Origin: Icerya purchasi
Lineage: Eukaryota; Arthropoda; Insecta; Hemiptera; Monophlebidae
Length of the DNA: 64,000 nt
Direction: 5' to 3'
Assembly: GCA_039619475.1 (NCBI GenBank)
Contig: CM077115.1
Coordinates: 505,135,352-505,199,351, forward strand
Shown: in pieces, positions 62,688 to 64,000 of the stretch
Numbering within the stretch: the stretch's first letter is position 1
Layout of the letters: every line of letters starts with the position of its first letter
Position numbers and translations under genes: made by a program
The notes under the pieces: model-generated
Told to the model about the DNA's origin: nothing
Seen by the model: only the letters and a program-made list of their open reading frames with translations
The model's database searches: none

Positions 62688-63251
62688 TATGCAGAAATGT
62701 TTCAACTGCTTTAGTCTGTTAGTTGTGTTAATCTGTTTAACCGGCGAACAATTTTTGTATATTTGCGACAGTAAACTAATTGGTCTGTGTAATTGCTCAG
62801 ATTCTGGGTTCCCCTTTTTTTTATGTATAAGCACTACTTCCGTGTCCATCCATGTAATTGGGATCGTGGCTTTTAGCAAATATATCGATTGAATAGTTTG
62901 ACAAATCGCAGTTAGAATCATATTTCCACCGTGTCTAATCATCTTTGCCCAGATTGTCCCTACTTATTTCTTATATATTAAAATCGTTACGTTTCATTTA
63001 TAATTCTCAGAAGGAAGAGTAAAATTGTTCGAATAGTACAATTTTTTTTTTTTTTTAAACATTTCAATTAATAAAGTTTCTTCAGTATTTTGAAAAATAT
63101 TATCAAAATTTTTACAAAGATTATGTTTAATCGTTTTATTGTTTAAATTGTGACGTTGCCGTCTATTATGAAGAACTCTAGAAGAAAATCCTTTATACAA
63201 GCGCGTCAAAAAAATTTCCTTCAGCAGTGCGAATTGTATTTGGTTTTTCAT
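62688..63251 (-). pseudogene. LINE RT fragment, minus strand (copy 2)
   Basis: Same as 49180-49743. Confidence 0.7.
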
Positions 63252-63884
63252 ACTAGAGATTGTAATGAAAGTGTCGGGAAATAAATAGACAGCGGCGGGT
63301 TAGAGATTGATAAAAAAATAAGGATAAGGAAAACGAGCTTATTATTTATTTATATGAACTTGTTAAATTTTGCATTAGAAAAATCGCCTAGAATTTTCAA
63401 TGGCTAATAATCGATGTAATTAATATAATTGGCCGTTTCACTGTTCCATTCAAGATTTGTGCGCGTGTACCTCTGAAGGAGGGGCTAAAGTGCCCTCTTG
63501 CATCTTAATAAATCAATAACTCCGCTCAATATTATTTCTATATATCGAAAGCGCTAATGCGGGACGACAAAAAAAACAAAAAAACCGTTAACGATGTACG
63601 TACACGAAGCATCCTGTTGCATAATGTTTACCTATTACAAATTTTAATCATCATGACGTGAAAAACCTTTTCAGATTCTCACCTACAGAGTAAATGCTTT
63701 GCTGTGGTGCGTTTGTAAATTTATCGCTGCTTTACAATGATTACTATTTTTAACCTGTTCTTCGTTCAGCTCATTATTATTTTCTTTCTAAGTAAAATTG
63801 CGTAATATGCACTTTGTGTTGATGGAGGTCTACCGCGCATCGCGACCCGTCTTTATTCTCCGATTGCAACCCAAAATCTTCCAG

Positions 63885-63989
63885 TTGAAATGCCGGAAAT
63901 ATTTTCCGTCAATTCGACGTTTGAGATCCCAAACAATCGTACTGTAGACACTGCGGAACCATCTACAACCCCAGAATACTCTTCTTCCG
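63885..63989 (+). CDS. Candidate first coding exon of an unidentified host gene (copy 2)
   Basis: Same as the exon at 50377-50481: ATG at 63890, donor GTAAGC at 63990-63995. Only one of the two can be the natural first exon if the duplication is an assembly artefact; if real, two promoters or a partial gene duplicate would result. Confidence 0.5.
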
Positions 63990-64000
63990 GTAAGCAATTT

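Larger units (their letters stand above)
53168..64000. repeat. Large direct duplication, copy 2
   Basis: Same sequence as 39660-50492 (offset 13,508). The left edge is the A-tail of a LINE; the right edge is beyond the window. Confidence 0.97.

Overview
The window reads as AT-rich animal nuclear DNA. Insect is the best guess: CpG is common, mariner, hAT, non-LTR retrotransposon and tRNA-derived SINE remnants are dense, and the one recognisable host gene has GT-AG introns of up to 15 kb. The order of insect cannot be fixed from the sequence. No operon, rRNA, intact tRNA gene or CRISPR array was seen.

Layout. At 1-5.4 kb there is a CpG-rich leader, a dead mariner with intact ends and a SINE nested in it (about 0.4-1.7 kb), and a diverged tandem duplication. 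From 5.4 to 28.0 kb the minus strand carries six internal coding exons of an SLC38A11-like amino acid transporter. Their splice phases join without a single frame error into 343 codons. The N-terminal and C-terminal exons were not found. Its introns hold several LINE fragments: an APE-endonuclease piece framed by a perfect 22-nt inverted repeat, a long RTE-like element at 11.9-14.5 kb, RT fragments at 10.0, 19.7 and 22.9 kb, and an RNase H-bearing LINE 3' end beside exon 2. From 28 to 39 kb no host gene is recognisable; the stretch holds a LINE ORF1 remnant (minus strand, 34.4-36.0 kb), short tandem repeats and a possible MITE.

The right part is dominated by a direct duplication of at least 10.8 kb: 39,660-50,492 reappears at 53,168-64,000 with a constant offset of 13,508, and homopolymer and microsatellite lengths are the same at each place compared. 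Each copy holds a 3.17-kb hAT element with terminal inverted repeats and an 8-bp target duplication, itself invaded by an RTE-like LINE; a second hAT start with a microsatellite in its zinc-finger region; an antisense LINE RT piece; and a plausible plus-strand first coding exon of an unidentified host gene. The 2.7-kb spacer is mostly LINE 3' ends, and the left breakpoint of the second copy falls in a LINE A-tail.

The host content is therefore one transporter gene (minus) and one candidate exon (plus, present twice). Everything else identifiable is decayed mobile DNA. I found no convincing new biological system; the near-perfect duplication and the nested transposon structures deserve the most attention.
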